Assembly: GCF_000026365.1 (NCBI RefSeq)
Contig: NC_012991.1
Location: 1,054,001 to 1,118,000 of the forward strand
Source: Zygosaccharomyces rouxii
Lineage: Eukaryota; Ascomycota; Saccharomycetes; Saccharomycetales; Saccharomycetaceae
Direction: 5' to 3'
DNA: 64,000 bases
The position numbers and the translations under genes were made by a program. The notes beneath the pieces are model-generated. The model saw only the letters and a list, made by a program, of their open reading frames with translations, searched no databases and was not told the DNA's origin. Of this stretch, positions 30,801 through 39,593 are shown piece after piece. Position 1 is the first letter of the stretch; every line of letters begins with the position of its first letter.

Positions 30801-32134
30801 GTATTTCTTATAAGCTATTCTCTAAAAGGTTATACCAGGAGGATATGATCCCCATGCCCATCCCAGAGATTAAAAGGGTATCTCTAGAATCGCTATACCT
30901 TTCTGTAAAATCTATGGGAATCAAGGATGTGAAGAAATTTTTGGCCACTGGATTAGACCCACCACCTTTGAAAACCCTTGAAAGAGCAAGTGCTATGCTA
31001 ACGACAGTTGGACTATTGAATGAATACGACGATTCTCTGACAGAACTCGGTAAATTTATCAGTATGATGCCGGTGATGGACAGTAAGCATGGTAAGTTAT
31101 TGATTTACAGCATTATATTTGGTGTAACAGACGTTGGTATCTTATTAGCATCTATCTTAAGCATTGGTGCACCATTTATTAATGACTTCAATCTGAGAGA
31201 CAAAATCAAGGCACTATTACAGAAATACGAACCTAGAGGTGATCTCTTAGCAATGGCAGAAATTCTTCGTCAATATTTGCAGCTACAAGGTGGTAGTGCC
31301 AAGAATCAATTCCTGAAGGAACACTGCCTGTCCTATAACAAAGTGAGAGATATCATGTCGTCTCGTACTCAGTTTTATTCTATTTTGAAGGATGTTGGAT
31401 TCATACCTTTTAAGGAGGACCAAAAAACAAATGTATATTTGAACAGGAACAGTGGCAATGTCGCCGTTCTCAAGGCAGTGCTTACAGGTGCATTTTACCC
31501 ACATGTCGCAAGAGTTCAATTGCCAGATCCAAAATACATGACTACTAGTGTAGGTGCCATCGAAAAAGATCCTGAAGCCAAGGCCATCAAGTATTGGATT
31601 AGAAACGATGAGTATATCGATGCATTAAGGGAGGGTCCAACAGGGGAAATACCACTACCGGCTAAGAGAGCTTTCATCCATCCATCATCAGTTCTATTTA
31701 CTTCTAATGGCTCTAGCAACTCTCAAGAGGTAACAACGTTAGATGAGGTGGATGAAGCTTCCGTAAAGAAATCTTTTACCTCAACAACAGTTTCCAAATT
31801 TCCCTTCGTCATTTTCAATTCATCTCAAGTGACTACCAAACTATTTCTTCGAGAAATCACTCCTACTTCGACGTTGTCATTATTACTATTCGGTGGTCCT
31901 CTCAGCTATGAAGTTAACGGTAGCCAGCATTCTCCAGGAATTGTATTAGACCAGTGGCTACCCATAAGGACCTGGTGTAAGAATGGTGTACTCATTAAAG
32001 AACTAAGAACGCTTTTAGATCAAGCTATAAGAGACAAGCTGGAAAATCCCAAATATGGGGATAAGGCACTTGAGAATAATGATACATCCAACACTGTTCT
32101 CAAATTAGTGGAAAAAGTGATTACGTTAGAATAG
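27872..32134 (+). CDS. DExH-box RNA helicase, YLR419W/DHX29-like
   Basis: 1420 aa, near the 1435 aa of S. cerevisiae YLR419W. N-terminal Lys-rich leader, a UBA-like segment (about 370-410, KVDRLAESGISKEEAAFVLESC), an RWD domain (about 425-545) and then the helicase core. In the core, motif I is GETGSGKST (from residue 626), motif II is DEVH (about 728) and motif III is SAT, followed by the QRRGRAGR motif VI. HA2 and OB-fold (DUF1605-like) domains follow. Homologues include human DHX29/DHX57. The S. cerevisiae protein has been linked to translation or ribosome function; the substrate is not established. The invertase gene starts only 130 bp after it. Confidence 0.93.
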   Translation: MGKKGKASSKSPPPAETAPVGKKKGKGKKEELSEDEKAKRQVNRTKVTSTSSWTGKLPHTLLHETCQRRKWNKVDYEMKKIGDKGMLAIAVLSCTDPKSKEVLTVRMNDPTYDKVSGKGAQVPQETPMEARHLAATVALYRISYNTNLHMMLPPNHKKLWYDLDDCRKSLMKENPSKAQKLFDIDPFKTLIEEQKQREQKAKDHEAKNRQAAKEQTTTVLTSLGSKSAKPEKDTTKKKPQSSTVAAGSANRNTNISFPRKAWDNAAFVDFEESLRQKIESSIKLHINWSNKRVKTTDAKSSNRDALREKLLSLQFRPPHVEEALVYKDPLSFLLFHLPEDDLPPYFHKRKEDSKNMVEISSMPLEVRNKVDRLAESGISKEEAAFVLESCNMDENEAAGKLTANIVPQLESTVGPLTSEKESLETWNQELEGLQSMYPESVQILKPDSCYTVDLIKDFKLKLKVYRTSHYPSVLPGVIVSTFDRNYKLPNYIKLKILQNLMQYVADSNLLGDMLVFHLYLWLQDHLKEIIENPGPLLSERELLASSNSKKESYADSNENSKKFGKKRTQNSLNDQEIAALKREYSQRISTLQYKAMLDTRANLPAWKRQKLIVDLVKSHDVTLVTGETGSGKSTQVVQFLLDTLQAEKNDFGNTKIICTQPRRISAIGLAERVSDERCVKCGDEVGYVIRGVNKATNKTRIRFMTTGVLVRILQTDASFLKDSILVIDEVHERSVDTDLIVVLLKNLMGRISGLKIVLMSATVNVDVFKEFFQGLGTCHIEGRTFPIKDYYLDDILDMVDFKIRSDKFQRYLDYDEKDREEYIRPTADSKFFRSGQINYDLICEVVKHVDQQLDSQANDGSIIVFLPGVAEINRCCRMLEQDDGGNGLVVLPLHSALTPEDQKRVFKSYGSKRKVVVSTNIAETSITISDCVATIDTGRAKTMVYNPNDNTTRLTETFISKAEANQRRGRAGRVREGISYKLFSKRLYQEDMIPMPIPEIKRVSLESLYLSVKSMGIKDVKKFLATGLDPPPLKTLERASAMLTTVGLLNEYDDSLTELGKFISMMPVMDSKHGKLLIYSIIFGVTDVGILLASILSIGAPFINDFNLRDKIKALLQKYEPRGDLLAMAEILRQYLQLQGGSAKNQFLKEHCLSYNKVRDIMSSRTQFYSILKDVGFIPFKEDQKTNVYLNRNSGNVAVLKAVLTGAFYPHVARVQLPDPKYMTTSVGAIEKDPEAKAIKYWIRNDEYIDALREGPTGEIPLPAKRAFIHPSSVLFTSNGSSNSQEVTTLDEVDEASVKKSFTSTTVSKFPFVIFNSSQVTTKLFLREITPTSTLSLLLFGGPLSYEVNGSQHSPGIVLDQWLPIRTWCKNGVLIKELRTLLDQAIRDKLENPKYGDKALENNDTSNTVLKLVEKVITLE

Positions 32135-32264
32135 AGTTGATTTCTATTATCTATATAGTGTAGATCTTCGTAAATCTTCTCGGACTCACAAAGCTACATG
32201 TAACACCCCAGTAAGAACTCCTATAGAGAAAGCAAGCAATTATACATCAACAGACACAGACCCA

Positions 32265-33845
32265 ATGGGATTACAAGATTTAGAACATCCACTAGTTCAT
32301 TTAACACCACCTCATGGCTGGTTAAATGATCCCAATGGTCTCTGGTACGATGCCAAAGATGAATTATGGCATTGTTACTTCCAACACAATCCAGATTCCA
32401 CTGTCTGGAAACAACCCATTTGTTGGGGCCATTCAGTTTCCAAGGATGCGATTATCTGGGATTATAAAGGTTTGGCAATTGTACCTCCAGATAGCGACGG
32501 TGGTGTATTCTCTGGTTCCGTGGTTGTGGATAACCGAAACACTAGTGAGCTGTTTGATGAATCAACGGACCCCAGACAACGAGTGGTTGCCATTTGGACT
32601 CAAGATGCCGATGGAATTCAGCGTCAAATGATTAGTTATTCAATGGATGGGGGGTACAGCTTCAAAGATTACGCCCACAACCCAGTTTTAGATATTAACA
32701 ACTCTAACTTCAGAGATCCCAAAGTAATTTGGCACAAAGAGACTGGAAGATGGATTATGGTAGTGGCATTATCACAGAAGTTTGAAATTTCCATCTATTC
32801 ATCTAAAGATTTGATTCATTGGCAGTACGAATCCGGTTTCGCCGTTAGAGGTTTTAAAGGTTTGCAGTACGAGTGTCCCGGGCTTATTAAGGTACCGCTG
32901 TTGGATGCGAATGGCCAGGAGGTTAAAGATACCAAGGACAATTGGGTGCTCTACATCTCAATCAATCCAGGAGCCCCACAAGGTGGGTCCGCTACAGAGT
33001 ATTTCATTGGTGAATTCGATGGTAAAGTGTTCCAACCAAGGGACAATCAAGTAAGGCTCATGGATTTGGGCAAGGATTTCTATGCATTCCAGACCTTTTA
33101 CAATACACCAAACGACAAGGATGTAATCGGTATGGCATGGGCATCTAATTGGCAGTATACGAATCAAACTCCTACTTCCCAATACAGATCATGCTTGACC
33201 ATGCTGAGGAAACTACACTTACAAAAGTTACAAATTACACCGGAGTACTCCGAGATCAATTTGTTCAGCGCTCCCTTATGGGATCAGGACAGTCTAGTGA
33301 ATTTGGCACCTCCCAAGAGTTTAACGCCGGATGCACCCTTATTGCCCAACCATGGTTTGAACATCAATTTAGACCAAGGTGAAGGTCTACTAGAGTTCAC
33401 ATGGGAATGGTCAGTACAAGATAAGTTGGTACCAAAGGCAGATTTTTGTGGTATCACTATGTTTTTAAAGGATCAAGAAACTTCAAACCAATTTTTGTCG
33501 CTAGGGTTCGAAGCTAACAGCAGTGCATTCTTCTTGGATAGAGGAAACACCGGTTCACATTTCACCGAAACGAATCCTCTTTTCACGAGAAATCTATCTG
33601 CTGATTTAACACCTTACAGGACTTTTCAAGGTACATCGATCTATAAAGTTCACGGCATCCTCGACCGCAACATTCTCGAACTCTACTTTAACGACGGAGC
33701 CCTCGCAGCTACCTATACATTTTTCTATTTGGAGAACCGTCCCATCAGGTGGGTTCATATGGAATCATCTGTAAACGATGTCTTTAAGATCAAAGAACTC
33801 CGTTTCACAGAATTGGCAATCAAATCACCTTCTAAAACCTATTGA
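32265..33845 (+). CDS. Invertase (GH32 beta-fructofuranosidase) without a signal peptide
   Basis: 526 aa, a Suc2-like enzyme that hydrolyses sucrose and probably raffinose or small fructans. The three catalytic motifs are intact: WLNDPNG (nucleophile Asp22), FRDPKV (Asp151) and YECPG (acid/base Glu203). The C-terminal beta-sandwich ends near LDRNILELYFNDGA. The first in-frame ATG is immediately before the mature-type start (MGLQDLEHPLVHLTP). The frame is open 45 codons further upstream but has no ATG, so no secretory leader can be encoded. I count five N-X-S/T sequons, far fewer than in secreted Suc2. So the product should be cytosolic, like the short intracellular form of Suc2. It is followed on the same strand by a permease gene 377 bp away. 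S. cerevisiae has no gene here. Confidence 0.93.
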   Translation: MGLQDLEHPLVHLTPPHGWLNDPNGLWYDAKDELWHCYFQHNPDSTVWKQPICWGHSVSKDAIIWDYKGLAIVPPDSDGGVFSGSVVVDNRNTSELFDESTDPRQRVVAIWTQDADGIQRQMISYSMDGGYSFKDYAHNPVLDINNSNFRDPKVIWHKETGRWIMVVALSQKFEISIYSSKDLIHWQYESGFAVRGFKGLQYECPGLIKVPLLDANGQEVKDTKDNWVLYISINPGAPQGGSATEYFIGEFDGKVFQPRDNQVRLMDLGKDFYAFQTFYNTPNDKDVIGMAWASNWQYTNQTPTSQYRSCLTMLRKLHLQKLQITPEYSEINLFSAPLWDQDSLVNLAPPKSLTPDAPLLPNHGLNINLDQGEGLLEFTWEWSVQDKLVPKADFCGITMFLKDQETSNQFLSLGFEANSSAFFLDRGNTGSHFTETNPLFTRNLSADLTPYRTFQGTSIYKVHGILDRNILELYFNDGALAATYTFFYLENRPIRWVHMESSVNDVFKIKELRFTELAIKSPSKTY

Positions 33846-34222
33846 TTAGAAAATAGCGTTTGCGGAACTATTATAGTGATACACACATTCTTCAATATTG
33901 TTGCCGCAGGAATGAAGATGAACAAGATATTGCAAGGTTAACGCGGTCAACTTACACATCGAATTGGTGTCAGGGGTCCCTGGATTACGTACATGACCAT
34001 TGATTTGTTATCATTGGCGAATTTTGCAACATTAAAAGTTTCCCCAAGATAGCGTTGTCGAGCCTTCGGCGATCTTAGAGGTGAAAACACCGAGGATATC
34101 GAATCCCGTTTATCAGTCCCTGCATATAGCAAGATATAAAGGAAGAATGGCTATAGTGAATTTATTGAGGATTTTTGGTGGACTATGTATAACCTTCCCA
34201 AGTTGTTCAAGGCATTAACACA
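33846..34222. other. Intergenic region upstream of the permease gene
   Basis: 377 bp between the tandem invertase and permease genes. GATAA elements occur in reverse orientation (TTATC near 34009 and 34108), which in DAL5 genes serve nitrogen control by GATA factors, but two short motifs prove little. No ORF or RNA gene is seen. Confidence 0.4.
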
Positions 34223-35836
34223 ATGACTAAGACGAGAGAAAGCACTGAAGACTCCATCAGAAAGGAAGGAGTCGTCGAAGAGATACGCAGCGTCGAAGAC
34301 CCTGAGAAGGGACATGTGCTGGACACGGTTATTTCTCCTCATGGTAAAGTAGTCAAGATTGGTGGTGTTGATGATGCTATGGATTACTTGGAAGATGCAA
34401 AACAAATCGTGGCTACACCGGAAGAAGATAGAAAATTGGTCTGGAAAATAGATCTGTGCATGTTCCCATTGATGTGCTTGCTATATGCTACGCAATTTAT
34501 GGATAAAGTTACTACATCCTCCGCAGCAGTCATGGGGTTGCGTGAAGATTTGAAGATGCAAGGCGATCAATACTCCTGGGTGGGATCCGCCTTTTATTTT
34601 GGATACTTATTATTCAATTTAGGACCGGGTCAAATCATATTTCAAAAGACTAAAAAACTGGCCAAGATGCTATCAGCATTCGTAATTGTCTGGGGATTAC
34701 TCCTTTGCCTACATGCTGCCCCCACCGTAAGATATCCCACATTTATCCTACTAAGAGTTCTATTGGGGTGTGCTGAGAGTATGGTAACACCTTGCTTTAC
34801 CATTATAACATCACAATATTGGAAACAAGAGGAACAGTTCACCAGAATTTGCTTTTGGTTCGGTATGAACGGGTTTGGTCAGCTATGGTTATCGGGAATC
34901 GCTTACGGTGTGTATGTACACAGCGAATCGTACACGATAAAAGCATGGCGCCTGTTATTTGTAATTACAGGGTGTATGACAATTTTCATTGGATTCCTAA
35001 TTGCATTTTGGATTCCCGATGAACCAACAAAGGCCATTTTCCTCAGTGAAAGGGAAAAACTGATGGTGGTGGATAGAATTAAGACAAACCAACAGGGATT
35101 TGGTAATCATAAAATTAAAACACACCAGGTTTGGGAAGCACTCAAAGATGTAAGAACATGGCTCATTTTCTTATTCAGCATCAGTTCTAATATTCCTAAT
35201 GGTGGTGTCACAAATTTTATGACCATTCTATTCAAGGAAGACTTCCAGTACTCTACAAAGCAGACATTCTTGATGAATATGCCATATGGTGCAGTTGAAT
35301 TCATAGGCTGTCCTCTCTTTGGTGTCTTGGCAATGTGGGCTACAGTCAAGTCTATAAAGGTCCTCAGATGCAAACTAGTCTGGGCCATGTTTTCTACGGT
35401 TATAACGTTAGTCGGTGTTTGCATGCTGGGTTTTGTAAACAACAACAAGAACGCTAGGCTGGCCGGTGCTTATTTGTTGAACATTGCACCCGTGTCGTTC
35501 ATTTGTGTTCTTTCTAACATTAGCGCCAACGTCACTGGTTTTACAAAGAAATGGACAGTTTCATCAATTTGCATGGCTACATACGCTGCCTCTAACATTG
35601 CAGGACCTCAAACTTTCATTCCTTCACAAGCACCAGACTACCATGGTGCTAAAGTATCCATGGTTGTTTGTTATGCGGCAATGTTGTTCATCTTGGCAGC
35701 TCTATTTTTCGTCAACTTGACTGAAAATAAGAGACGTGATAAATGGGCTGCTGAGCATGCTCATGAACCATTCGACTCTACAGCATTTGCAGATTTAACT
35801 GATTTTGAAAATCCAAACTTTAGATACACCCTATAA
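34223..35836 (+). CDS. Anion:cation symporter family permease (DAL5-like MFS)
   Basis: 537 aa with about 12 membrane segments, preceded by a charged N-terminal tail of about 75 residues. Family features are the start of TM1 (WKIDLCMFPLMCLLYATQFMDKVTTSSAAVMGL), the RVLLGCAESMVTPCF helix and the late PQTFIPSQAPDYHGAKVSMV segment typical of Dal5-like carriers. Known relatives carry allantoate, ureidosuccinate, nicotinate, biotin, pantothenate and small peptides; the substrate here is unknown. It sits behind the invertase on the same strand and its 3' end is 25 bp from convergent CNB1. Pairing with the invertase suggests, but does not show, a sugar-related substrate. Confidence 0.85.
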   Translation: MTKTRESTEDSIRKEGVVEEIRSVEDPEKGHVLDTVISPHGKVVKIGGVDDAMDYLEDAKQIVATPEEDRKLVWKIDLCMFPLMCLLYATQFMDKVTTSSAAVMGLREDLKMQGDQYSWVGSAFYFGYLLFNLGPGQIIFQKTKKLAKMLSAFVIVWGLLLCLHAAPTVRYPTFILLRVLLGCAESMVTPCFTIITSQYWKQEEQFTRICFWFGMNGFGQLWLSGIAYGVYVHSESYTIKAWRLLFVITGCMTIFIGFLIAFWIPDEPTKAIFLSEREKLMVVDRIKTNQQGFGNHKIKTHQVWEALKDVRTWLIFLFSISSNIPNGGVTNFMTILFKEDFQYSTKQTFLMNMPYGAVEFIGCPLFGVLAMWATVKSIKVLRCKLVWAMFSTVITLVGVCMLGFVNNNKNARLAGAYLLNIAPVSFICVLSNISANVTGFTKKWTVSSICMATYAASNIAGPQTFIPSQAPDYHGAKVSMVVCYAAMLFILAALFFVNLTENKRRDKWAAEHAHEPFDSTAFADLTDFENPNFRYTL

Positions 35837-35861
35837 AATAAAACAAAGTTTATATATGTTA

Positions 35862-36460
35862 CTATATGTCGTACTGTAATGTCAAACTCTTAGCGACTTC
35901 GGTAGTTTCGATGGCGCTCTTAAACTCTTCAAACGACAAGAGACCATCACCGTCAATATCATTCTCCATGACAGTTCTATCTACAATTTGTTGCAACTGT
36001 TCATCGTCTAAATTGTTACCAACCATAACCTTTAAAACGATGAAAAGTTCACCATTAGAGATGTAACCATCTTTATCGATATCGTAGATTTTGAAGGCAA
36101 ACTTCAACTTCTCATCTTTACCACCACGTCCACTGAAGATAGATAGACCTGAAATAAATTCTTGGAAATCGACACCCCCACTGTTATCTGCATCAAACAC
36201 TTCCATTATCCGACTCGCAAGTGGGTTAGCGGAAACACCGGGAATCATCATGAATTCATCCTTATCAATCGATCCCGAACTGTCCCTATCCAGTTTCATA
36301 AACCGCTTCCTCAATCTTTCAATCTCATCTCTGTCGACTATTTTCAGAACTCTATGGTTAGTATCCCAAGTCTAAAAGTTATATACAATAAATCACATAA
36401 ATACATACAGTTAGTATCTTCCAGAAGGTTATCAATCACTTTTGAAGGTGCTGCACCCAT
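35862..36460 (-). CDS. CNB1: Calcineurin regulatory subunit B, two exons
   Basis: The regulatory subunit of calcineurin, a Ca2+-activated phosphatase. Exon 1 is 36409-36460 ([17 protein letters not shown] plus one base), the intron is 36338-36408 and exon 2 is 35862-36337. The intron runs GTATGT ... TACTAAC (36357-36363) ... TAG. Splicing gives 175 aa, the exact length of S. cerevisiae Cnb1, with the codon for Phe18 split. Exon 2 alone is open for 150 codons from an internal ATG, which misses the N-terminus. Four EF-hands are visible ([27 protein letters not shown] and DIDGDGLLS). MGAAPSK at the start is a myristoylation signal. YKL190W also has an early intron. Confidence 0.97.
36338..36408 (-). 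other. CNB1 spliceosomal intron
   Basis: 71 bases with GTATGT at the 5' splice site, TACTAAC as branch point (36357-36363, minus strand) and AG at the 3' end. Only spliced reading preserves the conserved [10 protein letters not shown] block after exon 1. Confidence 0.93.
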
Positions 36461-36592
36461 CTTTGAAGTCTTATTCTTTGATAATGTAGATAATTAGTTG
36501 AGCTTTAAGTCAGTTTAACTTTAATGTTCGTGTCTAATACCTTCTGATGAATGTTAAAGGAACAGCGTGTATAGTCACGTGCACAGAGGTGA

Positions 36593-38254
36593 TTAACTAC
36601 GCTTGGCCTTCTGAAGGTCAGATTCGTATTTAGATGCAATGCCTGAGCGACCTTCTTCTACTGTCGCACCATCCTCATCAAAATCTTCTTGTCCTTGGAA
36701 GTCGCTACCCAATCCCGACCATGCTCGGTTCTGCAAATAGCCGGCAGATGTAGAAACAGTTCCCTTGATAATGACCCCACCATTCGTCGATCTTTGGGTC
36801 AGTCCCTGTGATGAAGATGTAGAGCTATCGTTATTGGAGGAGCCATCCGCAGCTTCTAATTCCAAATGACGAAGTTGTCGTAGCGGCCTTGAAGTAGAGA
36901 CGGATTTACCGGTCACTAAGTCGAATTCTGGTTTATCTTCATCAGAATCAACACCACCATTACTGTCAGCATTGGTATCTGATTGCTCAATCTGCTTTCC
37001 AATGTCGTTCAGCACTTGCTTAAAATCGACGACCCAGTTACCTGTCCATGTTACTTCTTCGTTGAGCGCCAATGTTAACTCATATGGTGTAATTATAGGT
37101 TTGTAAAATTCATTGTACTGATCCAGGATAATACCACCCTGACCACAGCCCAAGACGCACCAGATGTCGACTGGCTCAAAATTAGCCAATTTGGCTACAT
37201 TGGGTTTACCAACCACGAATAAATAATGCTTTTTGTCATTACTTCTAATGAGCTCAATGAGGGCATTGATAGTTTCTTTAGTGTTTCTCAATGACAGTGT
37301 GTTGACTAAAATACCAATACATCCTGCGGTTCTGGCAATATGCATGTACTTGTAACGTTTCATCAAAGAGGGAAAGGGACCTTGACTGATATCTGCATTT
37401 TTGGGATCATACAATTTCACAGATTGGAACTGGGTCGTCAGAAACAGTAGATGTGGATCTTGGGGAATGTTAATGTAGAAAAGGTGGTAGCCTGCGTCCA
37501 TTGGTTTGCTGCTGATGGGCTCCACTGCGTCATCAGCCAGCAAAACGCGATTACCTAGGCTAAAGATAGGCTCACGTTGAGCGTCTGCTTCACTGTTATG
37601 ACCGACTATGGTACAATTATGTTCCAATAAATTCTTATTGATCTGCGCATATATTAGATTTGGATATTCTGATTTCAATTCGTCATAAAGTGCTCTAATG
37701 TGTCTTGTATATGGAGCATTGGCCATGAGACACACTTTATCATCTTTTTCGTACTGCTCTTTGAATCGATTAACCACATGAGATAAATCCAGTTGTGGTC
37801 TGCCAAAGGAATACACCACAGGCAAAGTCTGTACGGCATTCAAACATGCGTCTCCAAAATGAACCACCACATCTGCACTAACGTGTTCTGATGCTACTTC
37901 ATCAACGCAGCAGGCACTATAGGCAGTATCAGCTACCACCCAAAACTGTCTGTCATCATCACGGAATTTATCCTGTAGTAATTGAGTCACCAAGCTTGAA
38001 TCATGCACCAGCGAATCTGGGAACTGAAGGGTAATTTTCCTCCAGTCTGCATGACGTTTCAACTGCTGTGCAATCTCATCCAGTGCATAGTACTCATCAA
38101 TGCTCCCGGAAAGATCATCTTTACATCGAGGGCCCAAGTAGAATAACCTCTCTTTCTCCAAAGTTTCGTACTTTTGTAGTACAAAAACATCGTCATCCGC
38201 CACTGTAGACAGTACGGGTGCTACAGTAGCGTCACCAGCACCTGATTCAGACAT
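36593..38254 (-). CDS. DPH2: Diphthamide biosynthesis protein Dph2
   Basis: 553 aa from the ATG at 38254; the frame extends five codons further without an ATG. Dph2 works with Dph1 and Dph3 in the first step of diphthamide synthesis on eEF2, transferring the aminocarboxypropyl group of SAM to a histidine by a radical iron-sulfur reaction. Landmarks are DTAYSACCVDEVA, VVHFGDACLN, ARTAGCIGILVNTLSLRN and LGCGQGGIILDQ, all near-identical to S. cerevisiae. The last 120 residues are variable but keep the conserved RAWSGLGSDF and EEGRSGIA motifs. It is divergent from URA4, with a shared promoter of 182 bp. Confidence 0.97.
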   Translation of the reverse strand: MSESGAGDATVAPVLSTVADDDVFVLQKYETLEKERLFYLGPRCKDDLSGSIDEYYALDEIAQQLKRHADWRKITLQFPDSLVHDSSLVTQLLQDKFRDDDRQFWVVADTAYSACCVDEVASEHVSADVVVHFGDACLNAVQTLPVVYSFGRPQLDLSHVVNRFKEQYEKDDKVCLMANAPYTRHIRALYDELKSEYPNLIYAQINKNLLEHNCTIVGHNSEADAQREPIFSLGNRVLLADDAVEPISSKPMDAGYHLFYINIPQDPHLLFLTTQFQSVKLYDPKNADISQGPFPSLMKRYKYMHIARTAGCIGILVNTLSLRNTKETINALIELIRSNDKKHYLFVVGKPNVAKLANFEPVDIWCVLGCGQGGIILDQYNEFYKPIITPYELTLALNEEVTWTGNWVVDFKQVLNDIGKQIEQSDTNADSNGGVDSDEDKPEFDLVTGKSVSTSRPLRQLRHLELEAADGSSNNDSSTSSSQGLTQRSTNGGVIIKGTVSTSAGYLQNRAWSGLGSDFQGQEDFDEDGATVEEGRSGIASKYESDLQKAKRS

Positions 38255-38325
38255 AATAGAAGGATCCAAGAACGTTTTTCTTCAGTTGGATTCTTCGTTA
38301 CTATGTATTTCTGTCGTCAAATGCT

Positions 38326-38344
38326 GCGATGAGCATCTCATCGC
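38326..38344. promoter_or_regulatory. Inverted pair of PAC motifs between DPH2 and URA4
   Basis: GCGATGAG-CAT-CTCATCGC, a perfect 19 bp palindrome made of two PAC motifs (GCGATGAGMT, Dot6/Tod6). It is followed by TGAAAAATTA at 38346-38355, one base from the RRPE consensus TGAAAAATTT (Stb3). PAC plus RRPE is the ribosome-biogenesis promoter signature. Confidence 0.65.
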
Positions 38345-38436
38345 TTGAAAAATTATCAACGCTATAACGACTATTTACAACTCACCGCTAGTCCTCATCA
38401 TTGATATACATGAGAATAGGTCAAGTTCTTAAGAAA

Positions 38437-39528
38437 ATGAGCCAAAAGATTAACCTTGGTATTACGTGTGATATGCATGTGCACCTGAGAGATGGTGCCA
38501 TGTGTGATCTGGTTACTCCTACTGTTAGAGAGGGCGGTATCTCTGTAGCCTACATTATGCCTAATTTACAACCTCCAATCACTACATTGGATCGAGTAGT
38601 GCATTACAAACAAAAACTGCAGAAGTTGGCTCCCAAAACCACATTCCTCATGAGTTTTTACCTCTCACCTCAACTGACACCAGAACTGATCCATGAAGCA
38701 GCATCTCAAAGTGCTATCAGAGGTGTTAAGTGCTACCCAGCTGGTGTAACGACAAATTCCAGTGCAGGTGTGGATCCTAATGATTTCAGCAATTTTTACC
38801 CGATTTTCCAAGCCATGGAGGAGGAAGGTTTAGTGTTAAATCTTCATGGTGAAAAACCATCTGTGAGTAAAGGTGAAGAAGATATCCATGTTCTCAATGC
38901 GGAAGAATCCTTTTTGCCAGCATTGAAAAAACTACATCATGATTTCCCTAATCTCAAGATTATTCTCGAGCATTGCACCACTAAGGCCGCTGTCGATACC
39001 GTTAATGAATTGAATGCAAATGTCAAGAACCCTGAAGATATCAAAGTAGCCGCAACAATTACTGCACACCATCTTTATTTGACCATTGACGATTGGGCAG
39101 GCAATCCAATTAACTTCTGTAAGCCAGTGGCTAAATTGCCATCTGATCAAAGAGCTCTCGTGGAAGCTGCTATCTCTGGTAAACCGTGGTTCTTCTTTGG
39201 CTCAGATTCTGCACCTCATCCTATTGGTAACAAGGCAAGACACATTGGTGTATGTGCAGGTGTCTATACCCAATCCTTAGCGCTACCATATGTGGCACAA
39301 ATATTCGAACAACATGGTGCTATTGACAAATTGTCAGGATTTTTATCCCAAAATTCATGGAATTTTTACCAGTTATCAAGGGACCAATTGCAGTCCCAAG
39401 ATGAAGCCATCTTGTATAAAGATCCACAAGTCGTGCCTGATACTATTACGAATGACAACGGAATACAAGTAGCACCTTTCCAAGCAGGACAGGAACTAAA
39501 CTGGAAAGTCGAATGGCAATGTAAATAA
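38437..39528 (+). CDS. URA4: Dihydroorotase
   Basis: The third enzyme of pyrimidine synthesis, cyclising carbamoyl-aspartate to dihydroorotate. The start at 38437 gives MSQKINLGITCDMHVH and 363 aa (364 in S. cerevisiae); an earlier in-frame ATG at 38410 would add nine residues and cannot be excluded. Zinc ligands DMHVH (His14 and His16), the carbamylated lysine in AIRGVKCYPAG, HGEK, LEHCTT and the FFGSDSAPHP motif (catalytic Asp) are all present. It converges with RPN13 with a 65 bp gap. Order matches YLR420W-YLR421C. Confidence 0.97.
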   Translation: MSQKINLGITCDMHVHLRDGAMCDLVTPTVREGGISVAYIMPNLQPPITTLDRVVHYKQKLQKLAPKTTFLMSFYLSPQLTPELIHEAASQSAIRGVKCYPAGVTTNSSAGVDPNDFSNFYPIFQAMEEEGLVLNLHGEKPSVSKGEEDIHVLNAEESFLPALKKLHHDFPNLKIILEHCTTKAAVDTVNELNANVKNPEDIKVAATITAHHLYLTIDDWAGNPINFCKPVAKLPSDQRALVEAAISGKPWFFFGSDSAPHPIGNKARHIGVCAGVYTQSLALPYVAQIFEQHGAIDKLSGFLSQNSWNFYQLSRDQLQSQDEAILYKDPQVVPDTITNDNGIQVAPFQAGQELNWKVEWQCK

Positions 39529-39593
39529 ATTCTATTATAAATTATATATATATGTATATATAACGCATATATATTATGGTACACATCAAACAA

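Noticed and set aside
36091..36497. Plus-strand ORFs of 94-111 codons opposite CNB1
   Set aside because: Shadow frames of the EF-hand coding sequence and of its intron.
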